Of a DNA stretch of 64,000 nucleotides, positions 17,538-25,211 are shown piece after piece. Positions within the stretch are counted from its first letter, which is position 1; each line of letters starts with the position of its first letter. The stretch is from Clostridia bacterium (GTDB lineage Bacteria; Bacillota; Clostridia; Oscillospirales; Acutalibacteraceae). The stretch lies in contig JAGAJB010000017.1 in the NCBI GenBank assembly GCA_017626295.1, positions 1-64,000 on the forward strand. The letters run 5' to 3'. Under the pieces are notes generated by a model, which was given only the letters and a program-made list of their open reading frames with translations, ran no database searches and was not told where the DNA came from. The translations under genes were made by a program, and so were the position numbers.

Positions 17538-18276
17538 TTGCAGCACCACCTTCGGTTGTTGTTTCTGTTTTATTCTTAAAGTAGCTATTCTGTGTGGATA
17601 AGAACTTATCGGCAGTTGATTTATCACCTCTGTATACAAGTGCCGCATGAATTTCTGCATTACCTTCATATTCTGCAAGTAACTTTGCCTGTTGTGTATT
17701 TGCAAGAACAGTAATTGTACTTGGGAGTTCATAACTTCCGTCTTCATTCTTAATTACTGCATCTTTATCAATACCACCCGATGTAGTTGTGGTTATAACC
17801 TTCATATATTTAAGTTCGGGAGGAGTTACTGCTTTGTTAGTGTCGTTATTGACAATAAGGAATGTTACGATATCTCCGTTCTGGAGCTTACCCGATACAC
17901 CTGCCGCAAGACTGTCTACTGTTACGCTGATTGCTACATGTTTACCATCAAGTGTTGCGAATACATCTTCAGCAGTATTACCGTTATTGGTAAGTTTTGC
18001 CTTTGTGAAAAAGTCACCTGTATAGAGATTTGATGCAGCATATTTACCTACGACATCTGATTTGTCTTCGATAGCACCTGCAGGGATTGAATCTTTATCA
18101 ACCTTAACCACCTCAACTACATCTTCTGTAATGGGCGATCCCTGTTTCACATCCTGTGTAAGTCGTACTATCTTTGTTGTGTCGCTTGTAATATTCGTAA
18201 CAATAGGAGCAACTACGAAGGTCATTACAACAGCAAGTGCTATGCAGATGATACCTATAATTGTTCTGTTTTTCAT
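17530..18276 (-). CDS. cpaB: CpaB/RcpC-like pilus assembly protein (SAF domain)
   Basis: 248 residues: a membrane anchor (about 6-26), then a SAF domain (VRLTQDVKQGSPITEDVVEV) followed by a beta-rich RcpC-like domain (AVTVDSLAAGVSGKLQNGD style). The ribosome site AGGAGG is nine bases before the ATG. It follows the prepilin peptidase gene as in many Tad loci. Confidence 0.85.
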   Translation of the reverse strand: MKNRTIIGIICIALAVVMTFVVAPIVTNITSDTTKIVRLTQDVKQGSPITEDVVEVVKVDKDSIPAGAIEDKSDVVGKYAASNLYTGDFFTKAKLTNNGNTAEDVFATLDGKHVAISVTVDSLAAGVSGKLQNGDIVTFLIVNNDTNKAVTPPELKYMKVITTTTSGGIDKDAVIKNEDGSYELPSTITVLANTQQAKLLAEYEGNAEIHAALVYRGDKSTADKFLSTQNSYFKNKTETTTEGGAANE

Positions 18277-18293
18277 TTATAAATAACCTCCTG

Positions 18294-18923
18294 TTAAATG
18301 AAATATGCCACCATAAATCCTGTGGCAAGATATGGAACGAGGGGGAAACCCTCTTTTTTGTTTCTTTTAATGTTCATAAGAATTGCGAGTACCAAACCCA
18401 AGGTAAGACCTATAACGCTGTTCTTTAAACCAAGCACCAATGAACTTGCGATACAGAACTTTATATCTGCACCACCGATTCTTCCTTTTCCTATGAAGAT
18501 GCTTAATATCATCAGCAAGGAAATAACGAAAGCAGATAGCAACATGCTTGGTATACTGGATAACTCAAAGCCTACGAATGCCACTATGACAATCATTACA
18601 TGGAGCCAGTCATCGCATTCTCTTGATTTAATATCACTAAAAGATGCTAAAAGGAGAATTAAGCTGAACAAAATGCCACGCACCGCCATAGTGGTACATC
18701 CAAAAAAACACAGCAAAGCTACTGTTACTCCGAGACCGATGCCTACAAAACCTGCTATAGTTTTCACCTTTTCGCCACCCCATCTTTTTAGGGCATATTT
18801 CGCAATTAATACAGTTGCTAATACAACTGCTCCAAGAATTACCGATACACCAAATATCTTCAGAAGTGTTTCAACTGTTACATCAATATCTTTCGGCATA
18901 ATCGGACCAACAATTAAATTCAT
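18294..18923 (-). CDS. A24 prepilin peptidase (TadV/CpaA-like)
   Basis: 209 residues, polytopic. The two catalytic Asp of A24 peptidases are visible: D97 in FSDIKSRECDDW and D153 in GGADIKFCIAS. There is no N-terminal methylase domain, as in TadV. It should process the four pilins just upstream and the TadE-like proteins. GAAAGGAG lies just before the ATG. Confidence 0.88.
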   Translation of the reverse strand: MNLIVGPIMPKDIDVTVETLLKIFGVSVILGAVVLATVLIAKYALKRWGGEKVKTIAGFVGIGLGVTVALLCFFGCTTMAVRGILFSLILLLASFSDIKSRECDDWLHVMIVIVAFVGFELSSIPSMLLSAFVISLLMILSIFIGKGRIGGADIKFCIASSLVLGLKNSVIGLTLGLVLAILMNIKRNKKEGFPLVPYLATGFMVAYFI

Positions 18924-18982
18924 AAAATTCTCCTTTCAAAAGATTGGTGGGAGTATTAAAACTCCCACCGAGCAAGTATTAG

Positions 18983-19204
18983 TTAACCGGCATAATTAAA
19001 GAGACCCTGAACCTTTGTAACAACAGAAGGCATGATGGTGTCTTCAAAAAGGGCATAAAGGAGAGTGAGAAGGAGCGCACCGACTACGACTGCGATGAGA
19101 ACCTTAACACCTGTATCAACATAGGTTTCAGCTGTTTTTGTTTCGATAACCTCAACAGCCTTTGCTTTGATGGACATTACTTTATCTTTGATTTTTTTAA
19201 ACAT
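18983..19204 (-). CDS. Flp-like small pilin, copy 1
   Basis: 73 residues: a basic amphipathic leader (MFKKIKDKVMSIKAKA), TAETYVDTGVKVLIAVV and one hydrophobic helix. Copies 3 and 4 differ at only a few residues. The size, leader and downstream prepilin peptidase make it a likely major or minor Tad pilin; I associate it with DUF6133. Confidence 0.78.
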   Translation of the reverse strand: MFKKIKDKVMSIKAKAVEVIETKTAETYVDTGVKVLIAVVVGALLLTLLYALFEDTIMPSVVTKVQGLFNYAG

Positions 19205-19225
19205 ATTTAATTACCTCAAACTTTC

Positions 19226-19468
19226 TTAATAATGATCGAAGGCTTCTTCAAAACCTTCTTTAACAGGAAGCATAATTTCATTTTCCAAAAGCGGAGAAAG
19301 AAGACCTAAAAGCAAAGCGCCGATAACTACAGCGATGAGGATTTTAACTCCTGAATTCACATAAGTTTCGGCACTTTTGTTTATAAACTTATTCCTTATT
19401 TTGTTTAAAATTCTGTTTAGTATCTTTTTTATAAATTCACGTAATTTATAAAAAATCTGTTTTAACAT
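19226..19468 (-). CDS. Flp-like small pilin, divergent copy 2
   Basis: 80 residues. It keeps the core SAETYVNSGVKILIAVVIG of its neighbours but has a different, longer basic leader and a different C-terminus (EGFEEAFDHY). It is probably a minor pilin or tip subunit made from the same duplication series. Confidence 0.72.
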   Translation of the reverse strand: MLKQIFYKLREFIKKILNRILNKIRNKFINKSAETYVNSGVKILIAVVIGALLLGLLSPLLENEIMLPVKEGFEEAFDHY

Positions 19469-19480
19469 AAACTCACCTCA

Positions 19481-19702
19481 TTATCCACCATAATTGAAGA
19501 GTTCCTGTACCTTTGTCACAACAGAAGGCATGATGGTGTCTTCAAAAAGGGCATAAAGGAGAGTGAGAAGGAGAGCACCGATTACAACTGCGATGAGAAC
19601 CTTGACACCTGTATCAACATAGGTTTCTGCTGTTTTGGTTTCGATAACCTCAACAGCCTTTGCTTTGATGGACATAACTTTATCTTTGATTTTCTTAAAC
19701 AT
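19481..19702 (-). CDS. Flp-like small pilin, copy 3
   Basis: 73 residues, nearly identical to copies 1 and 4 in protein and DNA, so duplication is recent or kept uniform by gene conversion. A Gly replaces Ala before the terminal Gly. The spacing between copies is 12-34 bp with A/T-rich ribosome sites. Confidence 0.78.
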   Translation of the reverse strand: MFKKIKDKVMSIKAKAVEVIETKTAETYVDTGVKVLIAVVIGALLLTLLYALFEDTIMPSVVTKVQELFNYGG

Positions 19703-19736
19703 AATTTTTTACCTCAACTTTCTTATTTAATTCGGA

Positions 19737-19958
19737 TTAACCTGCGTAGTTGAAGAGTTCCTGTACCTTTGTCACAACAGAAGGCATGATGGTGTCTTCA
19801 AAAAGGGCATAGAGAAGAGTGAGAAGGAGAGCACCGATTACGACTGCGATGAGAACCTTGACACCTGTATCAACATAGGTTTCTGCTGTTTTTGTTTCGA
19901 TAACTTCAACAGCTTTTGCTTTTAAGGACATAACCTTATCTTTGATTTTTTTAAACAT
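19737..19958 (-). CDS. Flp-like small pilin, copy 4
   Basis: 73 residues, the most upstream copy of the four. It differs from copy 3 at one leader residue (MSLKAKA instead of MSIKAKA) and near the C-terminus. As the first transcribed copy it may be the major subunit. Confidence 0.78.
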   Translation of the reverse strand: MFKKIKDKVMSLKAKAVEVIETKTAETYVDTGVKVLIAVVIGALLLTLLYALFEDTIMPSVVTKVQELFNYAG

Positions 19959-19984
19959 AAATTTTTACCTCAACTTTCTTTTAA

Positions 19985-20341
19985 TTACATTGACTGTGAA
20001 AAAGCAGCCTCGACATCATCGTCAGGCTGCTCACTCATTGCTTCTGCTTCATCCATGTGAAGTCTTTCTTCGTATGATTTAAGAACGGCTGCATTAATTT
20101 CGTTTCTTGCATCTGCCGTAATAGCATGGAAGATATCGCTATATTTCTTTTCACCGTCTTTGGTATAAACGCTTTGAGGCATCTGAACAAAGAGACCTTT
20201 TGATGAGTCAATTACTTTAAGACCGTGAATAGCAAATGCACCTGCAATATTTGCACTGGCATATGCTTTGATTTTGCTATCTTCCTGATTTACCATGCGA
20301 TCAATTTTCGCATTTACAAGTGGCTGTTTTTTCTGTGCCAT
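19985..20341 (-). CDS. SpoVG-like protein
   Basis: 118 residues with the SpoVG fold pattern: an N-terminal strand (NAKIDRMV), ASANIAGAFAIHGLKVID, and SSKGLFVQMPQ. Chromosomal SpoVG binds nucleic acid and affects sporulation and capsule genes. Element-borne versions like this one have an extra C-terminal tail and unknown roles, perhaps regulation of transfer genes. It lies between the pilin copies and the YodL/DUF3846-like gene. Confidence 0.8.
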   Translation of the reverse strand: MAQKKQPLVNAKIDRMVNQEDSKIKAYASANIAGAFAIHGLKVIDSSKGLFVQMPQSVYTKDGEKKYSDIFHAITADARNEINAAVLKSYEERLHMDEAEAMSEQPDDDVEAAFSQSM

Positions 20342-20363
20342 AATTTTTTTACCTACCTTTCGA

Positions 20364-21047
20364 TTAATTGAAACTTATAATTGTGAATCCCATATCCGAT
20401 TCGACTTCTGCCTGAGAAATCTGTTCGGGTTCTTTGAACCTTTCCATATATGTCATCACCTCCTCGTCTGTAAGTGAACGGAAGTCATCTTCTGTCAAAC
20501 CAACAACAAAGAATGGTCCGGCAATGATGGTACTTTCACCAAGTCTACGGTTACCTGCCATACCCATAAGTTTTGATTCTTCGTTGCCTATAAGACAGAC
20601 ATTGTCATCTTCCATGTATATCGGTTCTATGTATCCACCTACAGCCCTCTGCTCTGCTTCAAGGGTGTGTGCCACCTCAGAAACAAACGGAGGACGGTTT
20701 GGCTCAACATAGACGATAGTCATTAAGTTGTCAGGTTTCTGTGTAAGGGTTGCATCAAAATCAACCTTTTGGAAACCTACAGAGTCACAAAAAAAGGCAC
20801 CCTCATCTGTCTGGACGATGTCCGAAACGGAAAGAGAGTGCCCTCTGTGAAGTGGATGAGATTCTGTGTTAAAACGAGTGAAAACATCTTCAAGTGTTTT
20901 CGCTTCAATATCACCATTGAAAACCTCATCATATATTTGTGGATCTATTTTTTCTGTTTTTTGAATTCGTGCAGTTCTGTCAAAGTTCATAAACTTAACA
21001 TCATTTGCATCTCGTTCATTATTGATTTGGAATATTTTTATTTTCAT
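20364..21047 (-). CDS. YodL-like and DUF3846-like accessory protein
   Basis: 227 residues in two parts: an N-terminal YodL-like module (KIKIFQINNERDANDVKFM, residues 2-60) and a C-terminal DUF3846-like module (VYVEPNRPP, then GGYIEPIYM). Both are common in clostridial conjugative elements without known function. The start overlaps the upstream stop by one base. A truncated copy of its first 40 codons lies at 21806-21940. Confidence 0.68.
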   Translation of the reverse strand: MKIKIFQINNERDANDVKFMNFDRTARIQKTEKIDPQIYDEVFNGDIEAKTLEDVFTRFNTESHPLHRGHSLSVSDIVQTDEGAFFCDSVGFQKVDFDATLTQKPDNLMTIVYVEPNRPPFVSEVAHTLEAEQRAVGGYIEPIYMEDDNVCLIGNEESKLMGMAGNRRLGESTIIAGPFFVVGLTEDDFRSLTDEEVMTYMERFKEPEQISQAEVESDMGFTIISFN

Positions 21048-21757
21048 TACTGCAAACCTCCCATTCCTACATCATTGTTTTCTTGTAACCTGTATTCGGA
21101 AAGTTTTTCCTTTGCCCATTCGGGAAGATATTTTTCATCCAAAACACCAAAGAAATTTTGTCTTCTAAAATGAGTAAATTCATCATCCTTCAGAAAATAA
21201 CCGTTAACCTGTGAACCTATTGCATTAGGATCACATCCGAAACCACTTGTCGCAAAAAACAACTGAAAATCTGCTGTTTTGTATTCATCTTTAAGTGTAC
21301 TTGGCTTAATCACCAATACTTTGTCTGTGTAATCGCCTTCATCAGTACAATGGCTTGAATCAAAGAGACCTAAATTTTTGTAATAATCTCTTGCTTGATT
21401 AATAAGCAAATCTACCAGACCGGGATGTGATTCAACTACAAACTGCCAACGATGTTCTTCTTTGGGAATCCAAATGTTTTTCGCCCATTTTTTGTTTTCT
21501 TCAGAAAAGCGACCATCATTCTTATTTTCTTGCACTGTATTCGCAAGAACCCAATTAACTCGATCAAGACCATATGTGGCAATAATGTCATTGATGCATT
21601 TTCCAAGAATGTTGTTTTTATAGTTATCTCGTATTGCGCGTTCAATGGTTCTTGCACAATCACAGTTGGCACTATGACTCTTTCTCCATTTGTCGACTTC
21701 TTCATATTCTTTGGCTTCTTTTAAAGAAAAGAGATACAGAGGAACATATTTATCCAT
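21047..21757 (-). CDS. DUF3849-like element protein
   Basis: 236 residues starting MDKYVPLYLFSLKEAKEY at 21757 (AAGGTGG upstream). Features I associate with DUF3849 are WRKSHSANCDCARTIERAI, YGLDRVNWVLANT, and ESHPGLVDLLI. It is soluble, and its role is unknown; such proteins occur in the accessory block of Tn1549-like elements next to DUF3846 and DUF4316-type genes. Confidence 0.7.
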   Translation of the reverse strand: MDKYVPLYLFSLKEAKEYEEVDKWRKSHSANCDCARTIERAIRDNYKNNILGKCINDIIATYGLDRVNWVLANTVQENKNDGRFSEENKKWAKNIWIPKEEHRWQFVVESHPGLVDLLINQARDYYKNLGLFDSSHCTDEGDYTDKVLVIKPSTLKDEYKTADFQLFFATSGFGCDPNAIGSQVNGYFLKDDEFTHFRRQNFFGVLDEKYLPEWAKEKLSEYRLQENNDVGMGGLQ

Positions 21758-21805
21758 TGCTACCACCTTTTGTGTATTTTTGTTCAAGCATCTTTAATGC
21801 TTTTG

Positions 21806-21940
21806 TCAATGTGTTTTGACGAATATTATTTTAGGCTTTATTTTGTCTGTTTTCTGAATTCGTGCAGTTCTGTCAAGGTTCATAAACTTAACATCGAGTG
21901 CATCTCGTTCATTGTTGATTTGGAATATCTTAATTTTCAA
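21806..21940 (-). pseudogene. truncated duplicate of the YodL-like N-terminus
   Basis: KIKIFQINNERDALDVKFM and the next 20 residues match the start of the gene at 20364-21047 with about 90 percent DNA identity by eye. After KTDKIKP the frame diverges and stops within 10 codons. The piece starts with a TTG inside the end of the AbrB-like gene. It is the scar of a partial duplication. Confidence 0.75.
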
Positions 21941-22235
21941 GAGAAACACCTGCCTGTTCCATTGCCCATTTAACCGAAAGATGAACAAGTGCAGCTTTTT
22001 GCTGCTCGACGGGAAGTTGATTCAAAAAATCAAATAAAGTCATTTCATCAATTTGTGATGAATCAGTTAACTTACAGTTATCACATACTTTTTCTCTTTT
22101 AACAATTATTGAACTTCCATCATCGGATTCGGTAAATGATAAAATATCGTTATATTTAAATCCGACAGATTGCCTCAATTCAAAAGGAATTGTAATCCTG
22201 CCTTTTTTACCGAGCACACGATATATTTTTGCCAT
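21930..22235 (-). CDS. AbrB/SpoVT-like transition-state regulator
   Basis: 101 residues. The N-terminal 45 residues have the swapped-hairpin pattern of AbrB/MazE DNA-binding domains (YRVLGKKGRITIPFELRQSVG). Next come a CxxC pair (CDNC) and a helical tail. Start ATG at 22235 overlaps the stop of the small upstream gene. It probably regulates the element's operon. Confidence 0.8.
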   Translation of the reverse strand: MAKIYRVLGKKGRITIPFELRQSVGFKYNDILSFTESDDGSSIIVKREKVCDNCKLTDSSQIDEMTLFDFLNQLPVEQQKAALVHLSVKWAMEQAGVSLEN

Positions 22236-22396
22236 CAATTTTCAACCTCGCTTTCGTTGTTTGTTATTTTAATATGTAATGTTCCCACGCCTGAATGGGT
22301 AGAACACACTCTTTCTACCGAAATGTTTAAACTCTCAAAATCTTCAAGAGGTATAGAAAGAAATATACTGTCTTGATTTAATTCTGAATTCTGCAT
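22235..22396 (-). CDS. 53-residue protein overlapping dam and abrB-like genes
   Basis: An open frame from ATG 22396 to TGA 22237-22235, reading MQNSELNQDSIFLSIPLEDF at the start. It overlaps the last 19 bases of the adenine methylase gene and shares its TGATG stop with the ATG of the AbrB-like gene, an arrangement typical of translational coupling. AAGGAG lies 11 bases upstream. The product is acidic, with no known domain. Confidence 0.55.
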   Translation of the reverse strand: MQNSELNQDSIFLSIPLEDFESLNISVERVCSTHSGVGTLHIKITNNESEVEN

Positions 22397-23358
22397 TGGA
22401 CGATACACTCCTTTAACACTTTTTCATAATCATATTTATCATCACCATAACAACTGAATAAGGTTAACTGTTGTGGTTTGCTTCGTTCTCTTTCGTATAA
22501 GTCATAGTTTGATATAAGCAACTCTTTGAATTCTTTTCCGGCTTCGTACCTTTGTGCCATAGAATGAGTACGAGAAAAATCAAGCATAGAAAAGCCTTTG
22601 TACAGTTCCCTTATCTCAGGACAATCGTTATATGAAAGCAAGAACTTACCTTGTATTTTGGAAAGTGTATCCTTTAAGCGCACGTGATCATTCCAGTTAA
22701 AGCCTACAGCATACATATCTTCAGTAGAAAAATATGGGGGATCAGCATAGAAAAAAGTATCCTGTCTGTCGTAGTGTTTTATAAGCGTTTCAAAGTCCTG
22801 GTTTTCAACCACTACATTTGCCATTCTGTTTTCAAGTTGTTTTATAAGCTCAAACAACTTTCGTATATCAAATGGCTGTGATGCAAAAGACTTACAGCCG
22901 CTTGAATAACTGTATCGTAAGAGTTTGAGAAACATTGCTGCTCTACGGACATCATAGTCTTTAGTAATACGAGTTCTTATTTCATTAAGTTCATTTGCTT
23001 CGGGTGGTGGAAACATCAGTTCTGTCAACAGTAATTCTTCTCTGTAAAAATCATCTTTAAATTCTTCAAACTCAAAGAACTTTTTAACAGAGTTAAAATC
23101 CTCACGTGAGTTAAGATTGCAAAAGCCGATTTCACGAATTGTTGCCATAGTTCGTTCCTTCATGCAATGGAAAAGGTTTACCAAATTCCTGTCATAGTCA
23201 TTGTAAACCTCGAAGGAGTCAACCTGCTCTTTTCCCAGAAGGACGCTACCGGAACCACCGAACACATCAACAAATCTGCCGTACTGTAAAGGAAATACAG
23301 CATAGAGAATGTTGAGTATTGAACTTTTGTTACCAACCCTTGATACAGGGGTTTTCAT
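22378..23358 (-). CDS. D12-class N6-adenine DNA methyltransferase (Dam-like)
   Basis: 326 residues with the AdoMet site DVFGGSGSV near residues 31-39 and the catalytic DPPY at 206-209. The N-terminal PVSRVGNKSS matches the D12/alpha class order. No matching endonuclease lies nearby, so it is an orphan methylase. Probable roles are protection from host restriction or regulation. It is followed by the small overlapping gene. Confidence 0.88.
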   Translation of the reverse strand: MKTPVSRVGNKSSILNILYAVFPLQYGRFVDVFGGSGSVLLGKEQVDSFEVYNDYDRNLVNLFHCMKERTMATIREIGFCNLNSREDFNSVKKFFEFEEFKDDFYREELLLTELMFPPPEANELNEIRTRITKDYDVRRAAMFLKLLRYSYSSGCKSFASQPFDIRKLFELIKQLENRMANVVVENQDFETLIKHYDRQDTFFYADPPYFSTEDMYAVGFNWNDHVRLKDTLSKIQGKFLLSYNDCPEIRELYKGFSMLDFSRTHSMAQRYEAGKEFKELLISNYDLYERERSKPQQLTLFSCYGDDKYDYEKVLKECIVQCRIQN

Positions 23359-23379
23359 TGAATCACCTCACTTTTGGGC

Positions 23380-23423
23380 ATAAAAAAAGACGGTATTCAT
23401 CATTTTGTGATAAATACCGTCTT
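23380..23423 (-). terminator. terminator after the small membrane-protein gene
   Basis: Stem 23387-23397 with 23413-23423 (11 bp), loop 15 bases, followed on the minus strand by TTTTTTTA. It ends the upstream transcript just before dam, so dam may be read by leak-through. Confidence 0.75.
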
Positions 23424-23565
23424 ACTCTTGCTTATTTGATTTTTGAAGTTCTATGATTTTTTCTTCATAGTAATTCTTTTTGTTTATAAAAACGCAACAC
23501 ATCGCTGTGGTAGTTACTATACTGCTTAACATAGCACCTATGATAAATGCAAGGATTTCACTCAT
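23422..23565 (-). CDS. 47-residue single-pass membrane protein (DUF3789-like)
   Basis: MSEILAFIIGAMLSSIVTT begins a hydrophobic helix, followed by CCVFINKKN and a charged helical tail. The start overlaps the upstream stop as ATGA. I associate this size and pattern with DUF3789 proteins in clostridial conjugative elements; the function is unknown. Confidence 0.6.
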   Translation of the reverse strand: MSEILAFIIGAMLSSIVTTTAMCCVFINKKNYYEEKIIELQKSNKQE

Positions 23566-24155
23566 TGTAATGCAATTCCCTCGCTTTCATCTTCGGTCAT
23601 GTCTTCGGAGGAGGTGATATTGACATATTCACCGATAACACCGAGAGCTTCGTAATAACTGCCTGATGACCTTACACGCTCACACATTTCTTTGGCTTCA
23701 TTAGCCATACCGTTTTCTTTTAAGGTTCTTGATGCAATACCCATAAGATTAAAAATATTACCATCCTCACCAATCAAAGCACAATCGGGTTTTGCTTTTT
23801 CTTCGGGTGAATCATTTTCTTTAATGAAACCACCGAGACGATTATCTACATAGTCAGAAAACCAAGTACCACCGAGGTCTTGATGTGTCTGCAAACGCCA
23901 CATTGCCATTTTCCCTAAATCGATGCTTATATCATCACTAAAGGGAAACAACAAACAAGTGAGATCACCGTTTTTAAATGTATAACAGTCATCTTCTTTG
24001 AATTCGCTATCTTCAAGGAGAATTCCACTCCTCTTAAACAATCCGTTGATGCCGTCAATCCATTCTTTCAGTTCACCACCACAGCCCTGTAACACAAGAC
24101 CTTCGGTACTGGACATACTACGAAGTTCTTCTGTGTTTACTGTCTTAACTGACAA
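23562..24155 (-). CDS. conserved element protein of unknown function
   Basis: 197 residues, acidic and soluble. MNTEELRSMS-like opening followed by GLVLQGCGGELKEWIDGIN, a middle LGGTWFSDYVDNRLGGF, and a late block DGNIFNLMGIASRTL with SGSYYEALGVIGEYVNI. I recall this order in accessory regions of Tn1549-like elements without a known activity. It overlaps the preceding gene by 19 bp. Confidence 0.68.
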   Translation of the reverse strand: MSVKTVNTEELRSMSSTEGLVLQGCGGELKEWIDGINGLFKRSGILLEDSEFKEDDCYTFKNGDLTCLLFPFSDDISIDLGKMAMWRLQTHQDLGGTWFSDYVDNRLGGFIKENDSPEEKAKPDCALIGEDGNIFNLMGIASRTLKENGMANEAKEMCERVRSSGSYYEALGVIGEYVNITSSEDMTEDESEGIALQ

Positions 24156-25207
24156 CTTTCTGCACCTACCATTTCCTGTTCAATTCCTGCTTTATCGTTC
24201 ATAAACCTTTCAAAAGATACCTCGTCAATATCGGGGAATGAAATTGGTTCTTCCTTAAGGTCTATATAACCTTTTTCACCGAAATCAATAGGTTCATCTG
24301 TTATGAGAGTACCACCATAGTTTACTTTTACCTTCGGTTCAAGAGTTGCCAAGAAACTTTGGTCATCACTTGTTCTGCACTCATAACAGTAGAAGCCTTT
24401 AGGAACATCAGCTGCAGACTTTCTGCTTTCAGAGAACAAAAAGACCTTATCTTGAAACTGAACAGCAGATAATTCCTCATGCCAAATAGGAATATAGTCA
24501 GTTTCTGTTGAGTTAAGCGAAAGACCTACGGTTTCCATATCTTCATATCCGTGAACCTTTAAGGCAAACTCATAGGCTTCTTTCGTTGTTTCGGGTATAT
24601 ATTCTTCAAGAATTGTATCACCCTTGTACTTTACTATACCAAGATTATGACCGAAGTCCTCGTCTGCCCATTCGTGTTCAATTTCAACATCGGGATACAT
24701 CTGTGCAAGTTTTGACAGAATAGGGTGTGGAGCAGACCAAGCAGTATTAAAACAGAGTTCATTCCGTGCTTCTGCTGCATCTTCAATTTCAATACAGTTG
24801 TAGGCATTCCATTTTGTACCCCAATTGTTGATACTCCATTCATACCATGTAGGAAACCCATACTGCTGAATGTTACGGAAAGCCTGACGACCTGCTTTCC
24901 ATTCATCGTCATCGATATCTGTTCGCTGTTTCAAAAATATTGCTTCTTTTTCTTCGGGGATATTCAAAAGGTCAATATCCTTATTTGCGCCATCAAACAA
25001 AAGAACAGCGACAAAATCTTTGTAGGCTTTAAGACCTTTATCTGTTATCGAACCTGCTGTAATATTCAATGATTCAGGCATGGGAATCACCTTATTGAAA
25101 TCTACTGAGCCAAGACCCATTTCATCGTGTTTTATTGCTTCCATAATTGCTCTGATTCTTTCGGGTTCTCCCAAAAACTTGATACGATTAGTAATATGGT
25201 TCGGCAT
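24137..25207 (-). CDS. YubB/DUF1281-like protein
   Basis: 356 residues. The first 200 have the YubB-type ferredoxin-like pattern: MPNHITNRIKF, FNKVIPMPESL, and NNWGTKWNAYN, followed by HEWADEDFGHNLG. This domain is frequent on plasmids and conjugative elements; its role is unknown. The C-terminal 150 residues look like a separate acidic domain. It starts 4 bp after the cytosine methylase. Confidence 0.72.
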   Translation of the reverse strand: MPNHITNRIKFLGEPERIRAIMEAIKHDEMGLGSVDFNKVIPMPESLNITAGSITDKGLKAYKDFVAVLLFDGANKDIDLLNIPEEKEAIFLKQRTDIDDDEWKAGRQAFRNIQQYGFPTWYEWSINNWGTKWNAYNCIEIEDAAEARNELCFNTAWSAPHPILSKLAQMYPDVEIEHEWADEDFGHNLGIVKYKGDTILEEYIPETTKEAYEFALKVHGYEDMETVGLSLNSTETDYIPIWHEELSAVQFQDKVFLFSESRKSAADVPKGFYCYECRTSDDQSFLATLEPKVKVNYGGTLITDEPIDFGEKGYIDLKEEPISFPDIDEVSFERFMNDKAGIEQEMVGAESCQLRQ

Positions 25208-25211
25208 ACTA

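Noticed and set aside
17538-17747. Longer N-terminus for the TadZ-like ATPase
   Set aside because: The extension is out of frame with and overlaps cpaB. MSKFIAVCG at 17537 gives the normal P-loop position.
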